A stretch of 64,000 nt of DNA from Darksidea phi (Eukaryota; Ascomycota; Dothideomycetes; Pleosporales; Lentitheciaceae). Shown piece after piece: positions 10,279-22,893 of this stretch; position 1 is the first letter of the stretch; every line of letters starts with the position of its first letter. Location: the NCBI GenBank assembly GCA_030770425.1, contig JASJFT010000040.1, forward strand, positions 62,001-126,000, written 5' to 3'. The notes below the pieces were generated by a model. That model was not told where the DNA came from and did no database searches. It worked only from the letters and a program-made list of their open reading frames with translations. Position numbers and translations under genes: made by a program.

Positions 10279-13200
10279 ATGTGGGGTTCCACTCTCTCAC
10301 GGTCCCAGACCGACGACGGTAGGAGGAATCCTTGGCATAACGAGACGGTCCAACGTCAAGATGGCGTAGAAGAAGCGCGCTCTGCCGATGGTGCGAGCAG
10401 TGATAACGCGCATCATGGCGATAGAGACTACGTGGAAGGTACATGGGGTGAACGAGATGCAGGCTACCCCGACACTCGAGTAGCTCTGGAAGAGTTTGAG
10501 GCTTTAAAGAGGGCGTTATCATCCATTTCGAGAACAAGGTCGCATGCACAAACCGAACGACCGGGTACCGGGCTATCAGGAACGATCAGTCGGAGGAGCA
10601 CCCATAGAAGTACGCAGCGTTGGCAATCCATCGAGAATAATGACGGCACCGCGGGCGATGAATCAGATGATATTGGCGCTGCTGCTGAGAAAGCCGACGA
10701 GTTCGAGCTGGGTCAGTTCATGAAGGAAGGACATTTCGAGAAAAGAAAGGATGGGCAGTCTACGAAAAAGGTTGGTGTTGTGTGGAAGAACCTATCTGTC
10801 AAGGGTCTAGGCTCTACGGCGACTTTAGTCAGGACACTGCCCGATGCCATCATTGGCACATTTGGGCCAGATCTGTACAAGATCGTCTCTGGTTTCATCC
10901 CAGCCTTGAAGCTGGGCCGCCATTTGCAAACCCGAACGCTCCTAAACGACTTTTCAGGAGTGGTCAAGGACGGAGAGATGATGCTTGTTCTTGGTCGCCC
11001 AGGCTCAGGGTGTTCGACATTTCTCAAGGCCATTGCGAACAATCGAGAAAGCTACGCGTCAGTCGAAGGGCACGTCTCGTACGGCGGCATTCCAGCGGAC
11101 AAGCAAAAAAAGTATTTCAGAGGCGAAGTCAATTACAACTCGGAAGATGATACCCACTTTGCGAACCTGAACGTGTGGCAGACGTTGTATTTTGCGTTGA
11201 TGAACAAGACAAAGAAGAACGAGAAACATGAGATTCCGATTATTCTGGAGGCGCTGCTAAAGATGTTTGGAATCGAACACACCAAGTATACACCAGTGGG
11301 CGACGAGATGGTTCGTGGTGTGAGTGGTGGAGAGCGTAAGAGAGTATGCCTCCTATCCATTGAGCAGCATGCCTTAGACTGACGATCTCACACAGGTATC
11401 AATTGCGGAAACATTGGCTACGAAGTCAACCGTGGTGTGCTGGGACAACTCAACGCGGGGATTGGACGCCTCCACAGCCCTTGATTACGCAAGGTCATTG
11501 CGCATCATGACAGACATCAGCAATCGAACGACATTCGTTACCCTATATCAAGCCGGCGAAGGCATCTACGAGCTAATGGACAAAGTAATGGTGATCGATC
11601 AGGGTCGCTGTATCTTTCAAGGCCCAACCAATAAGGCGAAGCAGTACTTCATTGATCTAGGCTTTCATTGTCCCGAAAGGCAGACTACTGCCGACTTCTT
11701 AACTGCCGTTACTGATCCAACCGAAAGGCAATATCGCCAAGGTTACGAGCATAGTGCGCCGAAATCGCCTGAGGAGCTCGAAAAGGCTTTTAAAAACTCG
11801 GAGAATTACAAGAATGTACTGCGTGAGATTGATCAATATGAGGCTGATCTCAAGAGGAGCGATTATAAAGATGCTAAGGAGTTCGAAGGTGCCGTTCACG
11901 AGAGCAAAAGCAGAACAGTCTCTAAGAAATCACCTTATACAGTTAGCTTCGTTCGCCAGGTGTGGTCCTGTACGAAGCGAGAGTTTTGGTTGACCTGGGG
12001 TGATAAGACGACACTTAGCACAAAGTTCTTCATCGTCATCAGCAACGCTCTCATCGTCGGCAGCTTGTTCTACGGACAGTCTTTGAATACTTCGGGCGCG
12101 TTCAGCAGGGGCGGTTCTGCCTTCTTCAGCATATTGTTTTTAGGCTGGCTTCAGCTTTCCGAGCTCATGAAAGCTGTATCCGGCCGCGCTGTCGTGAAGC
12201 GACATGATGATTATGCATTCTATCGACCTTCCGCTGTTGTTGTTGCAAGGGTGGTGCAAGACTTTCCGCTCATTCTTGCCCAAGTCATTCCGTTCTGTCT
12301 CATCATGTACTTCATGACAGAGCTGGATGTGGATGTCTCAAAATTCTGGATCTACATGCTGTTTGTCTATACCACGACGTTTTGCATCACATCACTCTAC
12401 CGAATGTTTGCGGCTCTCTCGCCGACTATCGACGACGCCGTACGCTTTTCAGGACTTGCGCTTAATCTTCTCATCTTCTATACCGGATACGTGATACCGA
12501 AGCCTCAACTTCTTTCTCAGTACATCTGGTTCGGGTGGCTTTATTATGGTAAGCCCTCGCAATGTACATCCCGATTCGAGATATATACTAACTGGCACAG
12601 TCAATCCTGTGTCGTACGCCTTCGAAGGTGTGGTATCAAATGAATTCGCGGACAGGACCATGGAATGTGCGCCTTCCCAGATTGTGCCCCAGGGCCCTGG
12701 TGTTGATCTCGCATTTCAAGGATGCGCTTTGACTGGTGCCGAGCCCAATTCACACAATGTTCCTGGAGCCGCATACCTTCGAACGACCTTCGAGTATGCC
12801 AGAAGTCATCTGTGGAGGAATTGGGCGGTAGTCATCACTTTCGCAGTGCTTTACATACTCGTCACTGTAATCGCCACTGAAAATGTCTCGTTTGCTTCGG
12901 GAGGGGGCGGAGCATTAGTCTTCAAGAAATCGAAGCGCTCAAAGGAGAGCGTCAAGCATGTGCCTGCTGATGAAGAGAAGGTTGTCGCTGGAGAGAGCAC
13001 TTCTAGCAACGCATCAGCTACTGCGGCGAAAGATGAAGAGGCTCTAGAACAAATCTCGAGCACCGAAAGCATTTTCACTTGGGAAAATGTTGAGTATACC
13101 GTCCCGTATCAAGGTGGAGAGCGCAAATTGTTGAATAAAGTTAATGGCTACGCTAAACCTGGTGTTATGGTCGCTCTGGTTGGAGCTTCCGGGGCCGGAA

Positions 13201-15471
13201 AGTCGACTTTGTTAAACACCCTGTCACAGCGCCAGTAAGTAGCTCCACGATACACGCTACGTGACTCGAGCCAGAGCGCCTGCATCACATTTGAAGGAAC
13301 AGCGCAGCCTCTGGTTTGAGTTAACCAGCACTGACAGCGCGTTCGAAGAGCCACGCTAACTTCAAAACAGACGCACTGGCGTTGTGTCCGGCGATATGCT
13401 TGTCGATGGGAAGGCGTTGGCCAGGGATTTTCAGCGCGGCACCGGCTTCTGCGAACAAATGGATCTTCACGACGGAACAGCAACGATCCGCGAAGCGCTT
13501 GAATTCTCCGCCGTCTTGAGACAGGACAATAGTATACCCCGCCAGGATAAGATAAACTACGTCGATAAGATCATTGATCTACTCGAGCTTCGAGATATTC
13601 AAGATGCGCTCGTCTCCAGCTTAGGTGTTGAGCCAAAAAAGCGCTTAACGATTGGTGTCGAACTCGCTGCGAAACCCTCTCTGTTGCTATTTCTCGACGA
13701 GCCCACTAGCGGCTTGGACAGCAACTCCGCCTATTCTATTATTCGGTTTTTGAAGAAGCTAGCATCTGCAGGCCAAGCCATCGTTTGTACTATTCATCAA
13801 CCCTCCTCAGTCCTCATCCAACAATTCGACATGATCCTTGCCCTCGTAAGTAATTCTATGATACACATTGAACGTGCCTTAAAAAAGTACCTACAAGCCC
13901 CGTCTCAAACGTACATTGAGGCAGCATCGAACCTGCCCTCCTGGATGAGCTTTGCTGATCTTACTTGTAGAATCCCGGCGGCAACACCTTTTATTTCGGC
14001 CCCGTCGGCGAAAATGGCGGTGAAGTCGTTAAGTACTTCGCCGATCGTGGCGTTCAATGCCCACCAAACAAGAATATCGCCGAATTTATCCTCGAGACCG
14101 CCGCAAAGCCCGTCAAACGCAAAGATGGCTCACGTATCAACTGGAATGACGAATGGGTTAAATCACCCAATCATGCCGAAGTGATGAAAGAAATCGAACG
14201 CATAAAGTCTGATCGCAGCCAGAAAGCTTCGCAAAGAAGTGACGAAGCGACAGAATTCGCCGCCCCTGTTTGGCTCCAGACCACTATGTTGACCAAACGA
14301 GTGTTCACGCAGTACTGGCGCGACCCGTCGTACCTCTACGGCAAACTTTTCGTTGCCACCATTGTGGGTATTTTCAATGGATTTACCTTTTACATGCTCG
14401 GCAACTCAATCGGCGATATGCAAAACCGTATGTTCACATCCTTCCTCATCATACTAATCCCACCTACAATCGTCAATGCGGTAGTGCCGAAATTCTACAG
14501 CAATATGGCGCTCTGGCAAGCCCGCGAACTACCCTCTCGAATCTACGGATGGTTCGCTTTCACAACCGCGCAAGTGGTCGCTGAAATTCCTATCGCCATC
14601 GTATCCTCGGTACTCTACTGGTTACTATGGTACTTCCCCGCCGGACTACCTTCGGACAGCTCAACATCTGGCTACGTCTTCCTCATGACGATGCTTTTCT
14701 TTCTCTTCATCTCCTCTTGGGGACAATGGATATGCGCGTTCGCGCCCAGCTTCACCGTTATATCGAATGTCCTGCCCTTCTTCTTCGTCATGTTCGCGTT
14801 GTTCAACGGCGTAGTGCGACCTTATTCTGCGTTGCCTGTCTTCTGGAGATATTGGATGTATTGGGTCAAGTAAGTACTACTTTTCGCGTTAAAAATGCGT
14901 TTCAGCCTGAGCCCCGCATATGTATTACCCCTTGGCATACGCTAGAAGCGCTTGCCATAGGCGTAGCTTTCAATTTCGCATGTTTCTTCGCTTTTTAGGT
15001 GTGACATGGGTCACTAACTTGTGCAGCCCGTCTAGTTACTGGATCGGCGGCGTCTTAGCCGCAACTCTAACCGGCCAATCCATTGAATGCCAACAGACCG
15101 AAACCGCCATATTCAACGTGCCCTCTGGTCAAACCTGCGCTTCATACGCAAGCAACTTCCTCTCCCAATCACCAGGCTACCTTCTCAATCCAGACGCTAG
15201 CCGTGACTGCATGTACTGCCCCTACGCCAACGGCGACGAGTACCTTTCCACTCTCAACATCAACGCAAGCGAGAAGTGGCGCGACTTCGGTATCTTCCTT
15301 GCGTTCTGCATCAGCAACTGGGCATTGGTATATTTCTTCATCTGGAGTGTGAGAATCAAGGGGTGGAGTTTTGGATTTGGTGCTGTGGCGAAGTGGGTTG
15401 GCAAAGGTGTGAGTGCGATCAATGGGGTCGGGAGGAAGGAGCAGCAAGAGCAGCAGATGAGTGAGACGTAA
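10279..15471 (+). CDS. pleiotropic drug resistance ABC transporter (ABCG/PDR full-size)
   Basis: ATP-driven plasma-membrane exporter of hydrophobic xenobiotics, with (NBD-TMD)x2 order. Six exons (10279-11343, 11396-12548, 12601-13234, 13371-13845, 13971-14869, 15027-15471) give 1556 aa, normal for PDR proteins. NBD1 has the degenerate fungal PDR Walker A GRPGSGCST from residue 239 (Cys instead of Lys), signature VSGGERKR, and DNSTRGLDAST in place of a standard Walker B. NBD2 has the canonical GASGAGKST from residue 934, the degenerate signature region GVEPKKRLTIGVEL, and LFLDEPTSGLDS around 1060. Each half is followed by about six hydrophobic segments, and a Cys-rich extracellular loop lies near the end. 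All five introns are phase-consistent GT-AG. Azole or phytoalexin efflux is known for relatives; the substrate here is unknown. Confidence 0.96.
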
Positions 15472-15840
15472 GAAGAGCTAATCTGCAATTCAGGTCGACG
15501 GAATAGCGTTAAGGAAGTATGGCTCTTTGAAATCTGTCGAGGTCAGCAATCTCCAAAACGACCCGAATTTTTGGCTGTTTGTTAATGTCGAAGACAGTCG
15601 GATTTAGAACCGTACTAGCATGCAGTGCCATGTAAGGTATACCTACACGAACAAGAATAAGCAATCTCGACAACGCGGAAATTGCTAGTGAATATCATTT
15701 TACGTCAATAGTAAATAACGATCTATTAGATCTATGTATAAATTTCCACCGTTCAAATATGCTCTATCTTCCTAACACCACGCTAATGCAATTGCCCGCT
15801 CAACACGCAATCCATTTGAGGAACCCCTCTCTTCAATACA
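15472..15840. other. convergent 3' region
   Basis: AT-rich spacer between the convergent ABC transporter and MFS genes, presumably holding both 3' UTRs. No ORF or repeat is supported. Confidence 0.5.
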
Positions 15841-17533
15841 TCAGAACTGCACATTCAGCTTCGGATTTGTCCGTATCCTCTCGCCCCAATATCTGAAAAA
15901 TATAGGCACTGGAACCAAGGCAAGCGCGATGAATGCCAGTAGGCTGTTCCCCCAGCCTAGGCCTAGCGCATCGTACATGTCCAGACCAGCAAGCGGCAGA
16001 AAAGCACCGAAAGTAGATCTCAGAACAGTGTTCGCGGCAATAGCAGATGCAGCATGAATAGTAAACGCGTCAACGAGATACATCTGGATCGTCATCATAC
16101 CGGTAAGGTTTCCGAGGCCGACGAACGCAGTTCCGAGGATGGGTGCTATCCAATGGACATGTTTATCTGTTGTCCACGCGTAGATGAAAACGCCAATGGG
16201 GAGGCAAATGGCGCCGGGTAAGGAGAGGAACAGGTGGAGCCGGTGCTCGGGGAGCGCGGTACCTCTGGCTTGTTCCTTCTTGATGATCCTATCGGACGTG
16301 ATACCGAGGAAGGTCATGCCGAGAAGAAAGCCGACGCCCATCCCCAAATACGAGAGACCGACAGCACCAGAGGAGAAGTGATATGTACCCTCGAAGACGA
16401 ACGTAATGGTCGTAAAGAAGAGATAGAGAATGCCGTAATTGATCGCAACGTATGTGGACATAAGAAGTACGATAGGCGAGAAGATGAGCATTTTCATAGG
16501 TCGGACAATATTTCGGATGAAGACTTCTTTGGGTGGAAGTTTCGAATCGAGCTTTGAGCGAAGGTTGGCGTTGCCAGTTTCTTTCCGTAGACGAGCTGTT
16601 TTGCGAGCGAGGATAGTAGGGTGGTATGTCTCGCGACTGACGAGTAGGAAAAGCAGTGCGAAGGCGCCACCAAACATGGCTAGTATCCAGAACACCCAGC
16701 GCCAGCCCTTGCTTTCGACTAAGAATCCGCCGGCTACGGGACCCAGTACTGGACCAAGCAAGGGACCGATACACCATATCGCCATCGCTCCTGCGCGTTC
16801 TTCTGGTGGAAAGATATCTGCAATCGTACCACCACCCATTGTCAAAGGCGCTGAACCCGCACAACCTGCTAGAATGCGGAAGGCGATGAGCATACCCATG
16901 CTGTTGCTGACCGCGCAAGCAATAGTAAAGATGACGAAGAAGAAGTTGCAGATGTGATAAACGATGCATCTTCCGTACAGCTCAGACATGGGCGCAATGA
17001 CGAGGGGTCCAATGGCGAAGCCGAGAACGTAGATAGAAACGACGAGGGAGGCGATAACATTTGATGATTCTCCAAACGTTTTCATGACTTGAGGTACTCC
17101 AGGCGCGAAGAAAGACGAGGCGAGAGGCGAGACAAGTGCTATAGCCCCGAGGCAGGCGATCAATCCCCATTTTTTTGACTTTGTCCAGTTGAGCGGATTT
17201 TCTGGATCATCAGGCCCATCCTTTTAGTTGAGATATGAAGTCAGTGTTTGTCTTACAAGCAGTTCGTATATGGACGTCTCATACCCAATCAACTACATCT
17301 GTATCTGTTTGCGGCTCGCCTGCTGGCGACTCTCCGAGTGTTTCGGCATCGCTGAGTGTAGAAGCAGCTTTGCTTTGGATGTCCTGCTTCGCGTCGGCAG
17401 TTGGCGAAAGGTAAGTTGCTTGTGTTAATGTACGGTTTGCGGCGTCGCCTTTTTCGTACGCCTCGATATCCTTGTCGTATTTGGGATCCTTGATTTCCTG
17501 CACAGGGTTGGGAAGTGTGGCGGGCGTTGTCAT
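15841..17533 (-). CDS. MFS drug:H+ antiporter (DHA1-type, 12 TM)
   Basis: Proton-coupled efflux permease of the plasma membrane. Exons 17285-17533 and 15841-17220 encode 542 aa. The first 83 residues are hydrophilic. The 64-nt intron sits between VVDW and DGPDDPENPLNW, the characteristic motif just before TM1 of fungal DHA1 transporters. The remainder has 12 hydrophobic segments, a loop 2-3 motif A-like region (APMSELYGRCIVY) and the antiporter motif C block GPLLGPVLGPVAGG in TM5. The start codon is the first ATG of the acidic leader (MTTPATLPNP). The neighbouring ABC pump is convergent, so co-regulation is possible but unproven. The substrate is unknown; multidrug resistance is the usual family role. 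Confidence 0.93.
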
Positions 17534-18761
17534 GTTGAGGTGGATGCACTATGATCCGAATGAACGATAAGGGAAAGAAGCCCACAAAGTGTATTACAGG
17601 CACAAGACTAAGAAATCAGGGTACTTGACGAGCCCTATTAAAGAATCTTTGGCTGCGGAAGCGTCATAAACCCGTTCCGAAACCCATCTGGTCCATCGGC
17701 CATTCACAAACAAACTAAGCTTTTATTTGCACGCCACAAGCGAGTCTCTTTAGGGCAAGTGACGCTGCTTAACGCCGTAAGTGTAGGGTGATTGGCTGAG
17801 TATTACGCCATTTTTCGCCGGACGCAGGGCTCTAACTGGACATTGAACGGAGCATCGGAGGGTGGAGCATGGGCTCAGAGCGGAGGATCGCTTGCTTTCC
17901 ATCTCATCTTCTCGAACGTGTCGAGTGCCTCGAAGCCGGCTTAGAGAAGATTGAGTTCTTGGGCCGACAGCCACGCTGTGTCGCGAATGTTAAGAGAAGG
18001 CGATGATGGCTGCTGCGCGCAGGTTTTGCGGATACGTAGCGAGCCTGCGGAGGAACGCGAGAGCGAGTTGGGGTACTGGTCCGTGCATGCGTTCTCAAGG
18101 TCGCTACCATTCCGCGGACTCATCAAGGCGCGTCATGTAGTGTTTGACCAGGCCCCTCTCGGTGAGCCATCAACCTCCTCTCGGCGGCCATCCACAGCAG
18201 GCTCGAGACGCAAATGCGCTGCGAGCTCTCTTGAAGAAGTTAGTAGACGATGAATTGACTGACGCACCGCCACAAACAGGTTGGAGTTATTTGTATGTGC
18301 CCTTCACAACGATGTCCAGGTTCACGATAATCTAAATCAAAGCTTGGGCAAGGTTTCGGAATCTTCTTTCGCCAAGTACCGCATGTAGAAGCGGACAAGA
18401 TTGTTGAAACGCTGAGATGGCCTGTCCGCACCTGATCTCTCTGTTCACAAATGATGCATATTCGGCACTACCTTGGCTGTACACGAGATGCGAGGAAGAT
18501 GGCGTATTGCTACTATGTGCCAGGAGTGGGTGGTTAAAAGCGCGGGGAGAGAAGCAGTAGGCAGAATTAGGTATCTGCGACAGATGAGAATTGGGGTCGA
18601 GACCGAATGGTATTTCAGGAGAAGCAAAACATGCTCACTACCGCGCCTCTACCGTGAAGAAGATTCCCATAGAATGCATATGACCGGGCCGCGCCGTGGC
18701 CCTTTCTCGTTTCAGCATCGTCCCTCATGTCCGTCGCACCGTCACCACCACCTTCCGCCAT
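17534..18761. other. intergenic region upstream of the MFS gene
   Basis: About 1.2 kb between the MFS start and the RPS28 stop. The small frames on both strands have no family features or intron structure. It is taken as MFS promoter plus RPS28 3' UTR. Confidence 0.5.
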
Positions 18762-19103
18762 TTATCTCAGCCTCCTGGCCTCACGCTCAGACTCGAGCAA
18801 GCAGAGGATGTCGTTCTCGCGGACTGCCCACGGTTAGCCTTCCACGCGCGCATTCTTGCCAGTCTCTGCTGTCCGTACCTGGGCCCTTGACGTTTCGGAT
18901 GATGCTTCGGGTTGTGTCGTCCATGAATTCGACGCGGCACTGGGTAACACCGCCGCGGGAGCCTGCCCATGTCAGCTTCTGCCACCCAAGAAGCCTCTTT
19001 ACGCGTGGGTTTCGCATATGTGCGCCGCGAGGAGGAACGTACCGGTGCGGCCGAGAACGCGGGTGACCTTGACGAGCTTGACGGGGACCTTGGCGGTATC
19101 CAT
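18762..19103 (-). CDS. RPS28: 40S ribosomal protein S28 (eS28)
   Basis: Small structural protein at the mRNA exit side of the 40S subunit. Three exons (19043-19103, 18879-18962, 18762-18823) encode 68 aa, the usual fungal length. The conserved protein is fully recovered: [17 protein letters not shown], then [15 protein letters not shown], then [20 protein letters not shown], ending EREARRLR. Introns of 80 and 55 nt interrupt the codons for Gly21 and the Val of GPVREND. Because of the small exons it is easily missed: a longer spurious minus-strand frame runs straight through it. It is divergent from HIS1. Confidence 0.96.
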
Positions 19104-19804
19104 GATGGTTTCTGCCCTGTCAGCTGCTGCAGCGTATAGCTATGGGATGCTTCTGGCGTACATATGCTGGAGTCTGGTTGCGGCTGGGGGATTGGCGATG
19201 ACCGTGTCGTGGTGGAGGTGCGTCGTGGATGCGGGTGGCTTTGGCGACGGCGAGGTGTGTCAAAATCCAGGTGCGGTAGTGCGAGCGGCCCCGGCAAGCG
19301 AAATTTTGTGCCGCGCTCCACCGCCTTGGCCAGCCGCGCTAATTCCGATTCGTTTAGAGCGGGGCAGCCGACGGTGAATTGGTCAATTGATTGGATGGGC
19401 GCGTCATCTATCAAAAAACTTGGGCCGCATATCGGAGCCTTCGCGACCACATCATCTACTTCGCGTGCTGTGAATGGTACTATAGCGCGTCTACCGTCTT
19501 CGTCTTCTGTCGCCATTGGTCTGCACAAGTGGAAGCATACCCCTCTCCACGCCGGCGGAGCCCTATCTTTGAAGCGGAGCAATTCTGTGCACCAGGAAAC
19601 CACTAATCCGGCCCCTCCCCTCCTTTGCTAACGCTACACGCCCCAATTGGACCGCTCTACGTGGGCACTCGTTGGGATCGTGCATCAACCACAATCAAGG
19701 GCTAGCAGGCCCTGACGCATCCGCCTGAGTCCGGGGTTAGATTTAAGAGGAATGGACTTAAGCCACTCGTATGTCTATCCCGCGTATTCCCTATCCACAC
19801 AGCC
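19104..19804. other. divergent promoter region RPS28 / HIS1
   Basis: About 700 bp of upstream sequence. A TGAGTC half-site of the Gcn4/CPC1 type lies at 19726-19731, about 75 bp before HIS1, which would suit an amino-acid biosynthesis gene, but a six-base match is weak. The long minus-strand frame overlapping here looks non-coding. Confidence 0.4.
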
Positions 19805-20974
19805 ATGGCCGAGAGTGTCGCCCCAAACGCTGTCAATGGTATCGACGGGGTGAAGGAGGCGAATGGCAGCCACGTCGTTGAAACGCGACCTCGCATGGGG
19901 AGCAGGAGTTTGCCGTTCTTGTCTGATCTTTTGGGAAATAGTTTGAACGACCGCTTATTATTTGCGGTACCCAAAAGTATGTTTCCTCCCACTCTCCTGC
20001 CAATCCACGCTAATCCCACATAGAGGGCCGCCTCAACCAGGCTTGCTTAGACCTCCTCCATGGTTCCGATATTCAGTTCCACCGCCATTCGCGCCTCGAC
20101 ATTGCCCTCGTCAAGAACCTCCCGCTCGCGTTGATATTCCTCCCCGCCGCCGACATACCTACCTTTGTGGGGGAGGGACGAGTTGACCTTGGTATAACCG
20201 GGCGGGACCAGGTCGCCGAGCATGAGTGCGCCGTGCCGCCCACGGCCACCACAGGTGTGGAACAAGTCTTGGACCTCGAATTTGGCAAGTGCAAGCTGCA
20301 AGTGCAGGTGCCTCAGAAGGGAGATTATACCAAGCCGGAAGATCTGATTGGGAAGAACGTGGTGACAAGTTTTACAAACCTTACCGAGCAATACTTCAGG
20401 AAGCTGGAGTCACAACAGGGAGGCAACGCTGAAAATGGCGAGATGAGCGGCGACGCGAAGCTGGAGACGAAGATCAAATTCGTGGGGGGCAGTGTGGAGG
20501 CTGCCTGCGCCCTCGGTGTTGCCGACGGCATTGTTGATCTCGTGGAATCAGGAGAAACTATGCGGGCGGCTGGCTTGAAGGCCATTTCCACAGTTGTTGA
20601 CACAAGCGCCATACTCATAAAGTCAAAACACCCCTCGGATTCCGGGCTTGTGGATCTGATCACGGCTAGAATCAAGGGCGTCATCAGTACGTCTTCTGCT
20701 TACACTCTCACTGAAAAGAAAGCTAACATGACCAGCTGCTCAAAAGTACGTCCTGTGTACCTACAATATTGAGCGCCCGCGGCTCGACGCCGCCTGCAAG
20801 ATCACCCCCGGCAAACGTGCGCCTACAGTGAACAGTTTAGAAGGAGACGGTAGCTGGGTGGCAGTCCAAGCTATGGTTGAGCGCAAGGACATCGCTATTG
20901 CAATGGACAAGCTGACCGAGGCTGGAGCCACCGATATCTTGGTCATGAAGATTGAGAATTCGCGAACCCACTAA
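19805..20974 (+). CDS. HIS1: ATP phosphoribosyltransferase (first step of histidine biosynthesis)
   Basis: Condenses ATP with PRPP to give N1-(5-phosphoribosyl)-ATP, the feedback-controlled first step of histidine synthesis in the cytosol. Exons 19805-19976, 20024-20686 and 20736-20974 encode 357 aa, the long form with a C-terminal regulatory domain. Motifs are RLLFAVPKKGRLNQACLDLL at the N terminus, then DIALVKNLPLALIFLPAADIP and GEGRVDLGITGRDQV, and the PRPP loop ESGETMRAAGLK. The C-terminal domain contains GVITAQKYVLCTYNIER, created by the second intron, and ends TEAGATDILVMKIENSRTH. About 50 residues at the N terminus and a glycine/asparagine-rich insert near 190-205 make it longer than the yeast enzyme. 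Histidine feedback inhibition is known for the family. Confidence 0.95.
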
Positions 20975-21848
20975 ATCCTACAATCGAGGTACAATTTTAG
21001 GGAAGCTTTGACACCTATACGAGTAGCACCATTCTAGACATTATGATATGCGGACAATGACATGTATTACGCCTACTTTCGAATAACAAGTTCGCCAAAT
21101 CCTCAGCGCCAAGCATCTGCGTTGTATCCACCTTCGCAATAATCAATGGCAGTGATGGAAAGTTTAATTATGTGTTACGGGCGCTTCATGAGCCATGGAC
21201 TACATTACTAGTACTAAGCTGAGGATGTCATGTAACGGAATTAATACACTGGAAACTGTTGTACCAAACGGAACTAGATATTGCGTGGCTAAATCTTCTG
21301 CGTTTGCAGAGTGTGCGGGGGTTCATCTCCTTTTCTTAACACACATACTTTCATCGAGCGAACGGTTCATATGCACCATCCCCATCGGTACCTTCGTAAT
21401 TGGAAAATATCCTCCCCCCTGCCATCGCACTCAAACAGCAACTCGTCTTCATAGAATGACTGGCGGCGCAATTTTTGAGAAAGGGCTGTGTGGATGGTGG
21501 CCTTGGATCCCAATTAGCGGCTACCTCTTTCTGCGAAGGACATCACCGTCACGAAGCAAAGATACGGGAAGTATATAGTCATAATACTTATCGATTTGAG
21601 AAAAGAACTATTTTACACCCTCATTCAATTTATGCACACATTCCTCCATGCCACCTTATCCACCCCTTGAAGCTGCAATAGAGGGAAACCAGGCATATGC
21701 GAGAAGGAATGCAATCCGAGGAACTAATGCTCATATCCGTGAAACTCCTTTCATGTAATCATTTGTCGTCGATAGGAAAGACGGGCGTGGTAGTATTCGA
21801 CAAGTTGACAAGTCGACAAGTCGAGAAAGTCGAGATCGAGCTGGTTGT
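20975..21848. other. convergent intergenic region HIS1 / HSP20
   Basis: About 870 bp of relatively AT-rich sequence containing both presumed 3' UTRs. No supportable gene. A short reiteration of TTGACAAGTCGACAAGTCGA lies near 21805-21825. Confidence 0.5.
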
Positions 21849-22514
21849 TTACTCGATATTGATCTTGCGCGGCTGCGGAGCCTTCGCCTTGGGAACGATA
21901 ACGCTCAAAATGCCATTCTTGAGGCTGGCCTTGACGGCATCCTGATCCACGCGTGTCGGGAAGCTGAAGCTCCTGTGGAACTCGCCGACGCTGCGTTCGC
22001 TGACCCAATACTTGGGCTGGTCCTTACCCCGCTTCGCGACTTCCTGCTCAGACTTCTTCGCAACCTGGGTGTTCGATTCGGCAGCTTCGTCCTCGACAGA
22101 TGGCTTCTCGTAGTGCTTCTCGCCTTCTTCGATGGCCTCTGGCCTGGTTCCCTCCTCTCTAACCCTCTCATGTCTGCCCTTCACAGTGAGGGTGTTCGCA
22201 TCCGTCCACTCGATGCTAATATCCTTTTGCTCCACGCCCGGAAACTCGCCGTGGAGTTCATATGCATCGCCCACCTCCTTGACATCAAACTTGGGAGTGA
22301 AGGAACGTGCCTCACGGAGTTGTTGGTTGATGTCGCGGTAGGTGCGGTTGTCGTAGTCGTCCATGAGACGGAAGAGGGGGGCGAACTCCTGCGTAAAGCG
22401 TGGGAAAAGAGCCATTGCTGCTGGCGATGTTGATGTGACGGTTCGGCTTGTTGGTTTGGTGATGCGGTTGGCTCGACGTGGGATGACGCGGAGTGTGTTG
22501 CGAAGTGGTTGCAT
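21849..22514 (-). CDS. small heat-shock protein, alpha-crystallin/HSP20 family (Hsp30-like)
   Basis: ATP-independent holdase chaperone. Intronless, 221 aa from the first ATG (22514). An internal ATG at 22415 starts MALFPRFTQEFAPLFRL, which is where most fungal Hsp30 proteins begin. The alpha-crystallin domain spans about residues 75-221: PKFDVKEVGDAYELHGEFPGVEQKDISIEW, then a charged insert of about 50 residues between strands (common in fungal HSP30), then FHRSFSFPTRVDQDAVKASL and the GILSVIVPK hallmark (G-x-L). The 33 extra N-terminal residues from the first ATG are rich in Arg, Thr and Ser without acids, resembling a mitochondrial presequence. A TATA box lies 63 bp upstream of the first ATG. 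Which start is used is undecided. Confidence 0.92.
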   Translation of the reverse strand: MQPLRNTLRVIPRRANRITKPTSRTVTSTSPAAMALFPRFTQEFAPLFRLMDDYDNRTYRDINQQLREARSFTPKFDVKEVGDAYELHGEFPGVEQKDISIEWTDANTLTVKGRHERVREEGTRPEAIEEGEKHYEKPSVEDEAAESNTQVAKKSEQEVAKRGKDQPKYWVSERSVGEFHRSFSFPTRVDQDAVKASLKNGILSVIVPKAKAPQPRKINIE

Positions 22515-22576
22515 AGACAAGTTGCTGATGCTTTCTGGTTTTCTGAAGATGGACTTTGAGCCGGCGACAGTGGTGC

Positions 22577-22583
22577 TTATATA
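22577..22583 (-). promoter_or_regulatory. TATA box of the HSP20 gene
   Basis: TATATAA read on the minus strand, 63 bp upstream of the first ATG, typical of stress-inducible genes. A GAA-nn-TTC pair resembling a heat-shock element half lies just upstream, near 22601-22608. Confidence 0.5.
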
Positions 22584-22893
22584 CTTGAGAGAGCAAGGCT
22601 CTAGAAATTTCGTGATGTGTATTACAGTTCATAATTGCCTCATACCATAGCGTGAGCGAAACATGACGATGTTCGACGAAATCTCCAGAACTTACTATGT
22701 ATGATGTCACACTCACGTTCGGGTTCAGGTGAAGGAGCCAAGATGCACGAGAACCTTCGCGATGAAGATAGACTGGACGTCTCTTTGTTGCGAAGGTGCG
22801 CGCCGTATCTCGAACATTCGGTATGGAATCACGTGATCGTACGGCGCCACGCACGTGCACGCGTCCACTGGACGGAACCTCTCGTCCCCTTTC

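Noticed and set aside
1938..17533. Possible secondary-metabolite cluster (P450, ABC and MFS pumps, nitronate monooxygenase)
   Set aside because: No polyketide synthase, NRPS, terpene synthase or other core enzyme is present, and housekeeping genes RRS1 and mS29 lie between the members.
18767..19603. 278-codon minus-strand open frame
   Set aside because: It runs through the exons and introns of RPS28 in a mixed frame and has low-complexity Arg/Ser/Pro content; the conserved 68-aa RPS28 explains the locus.
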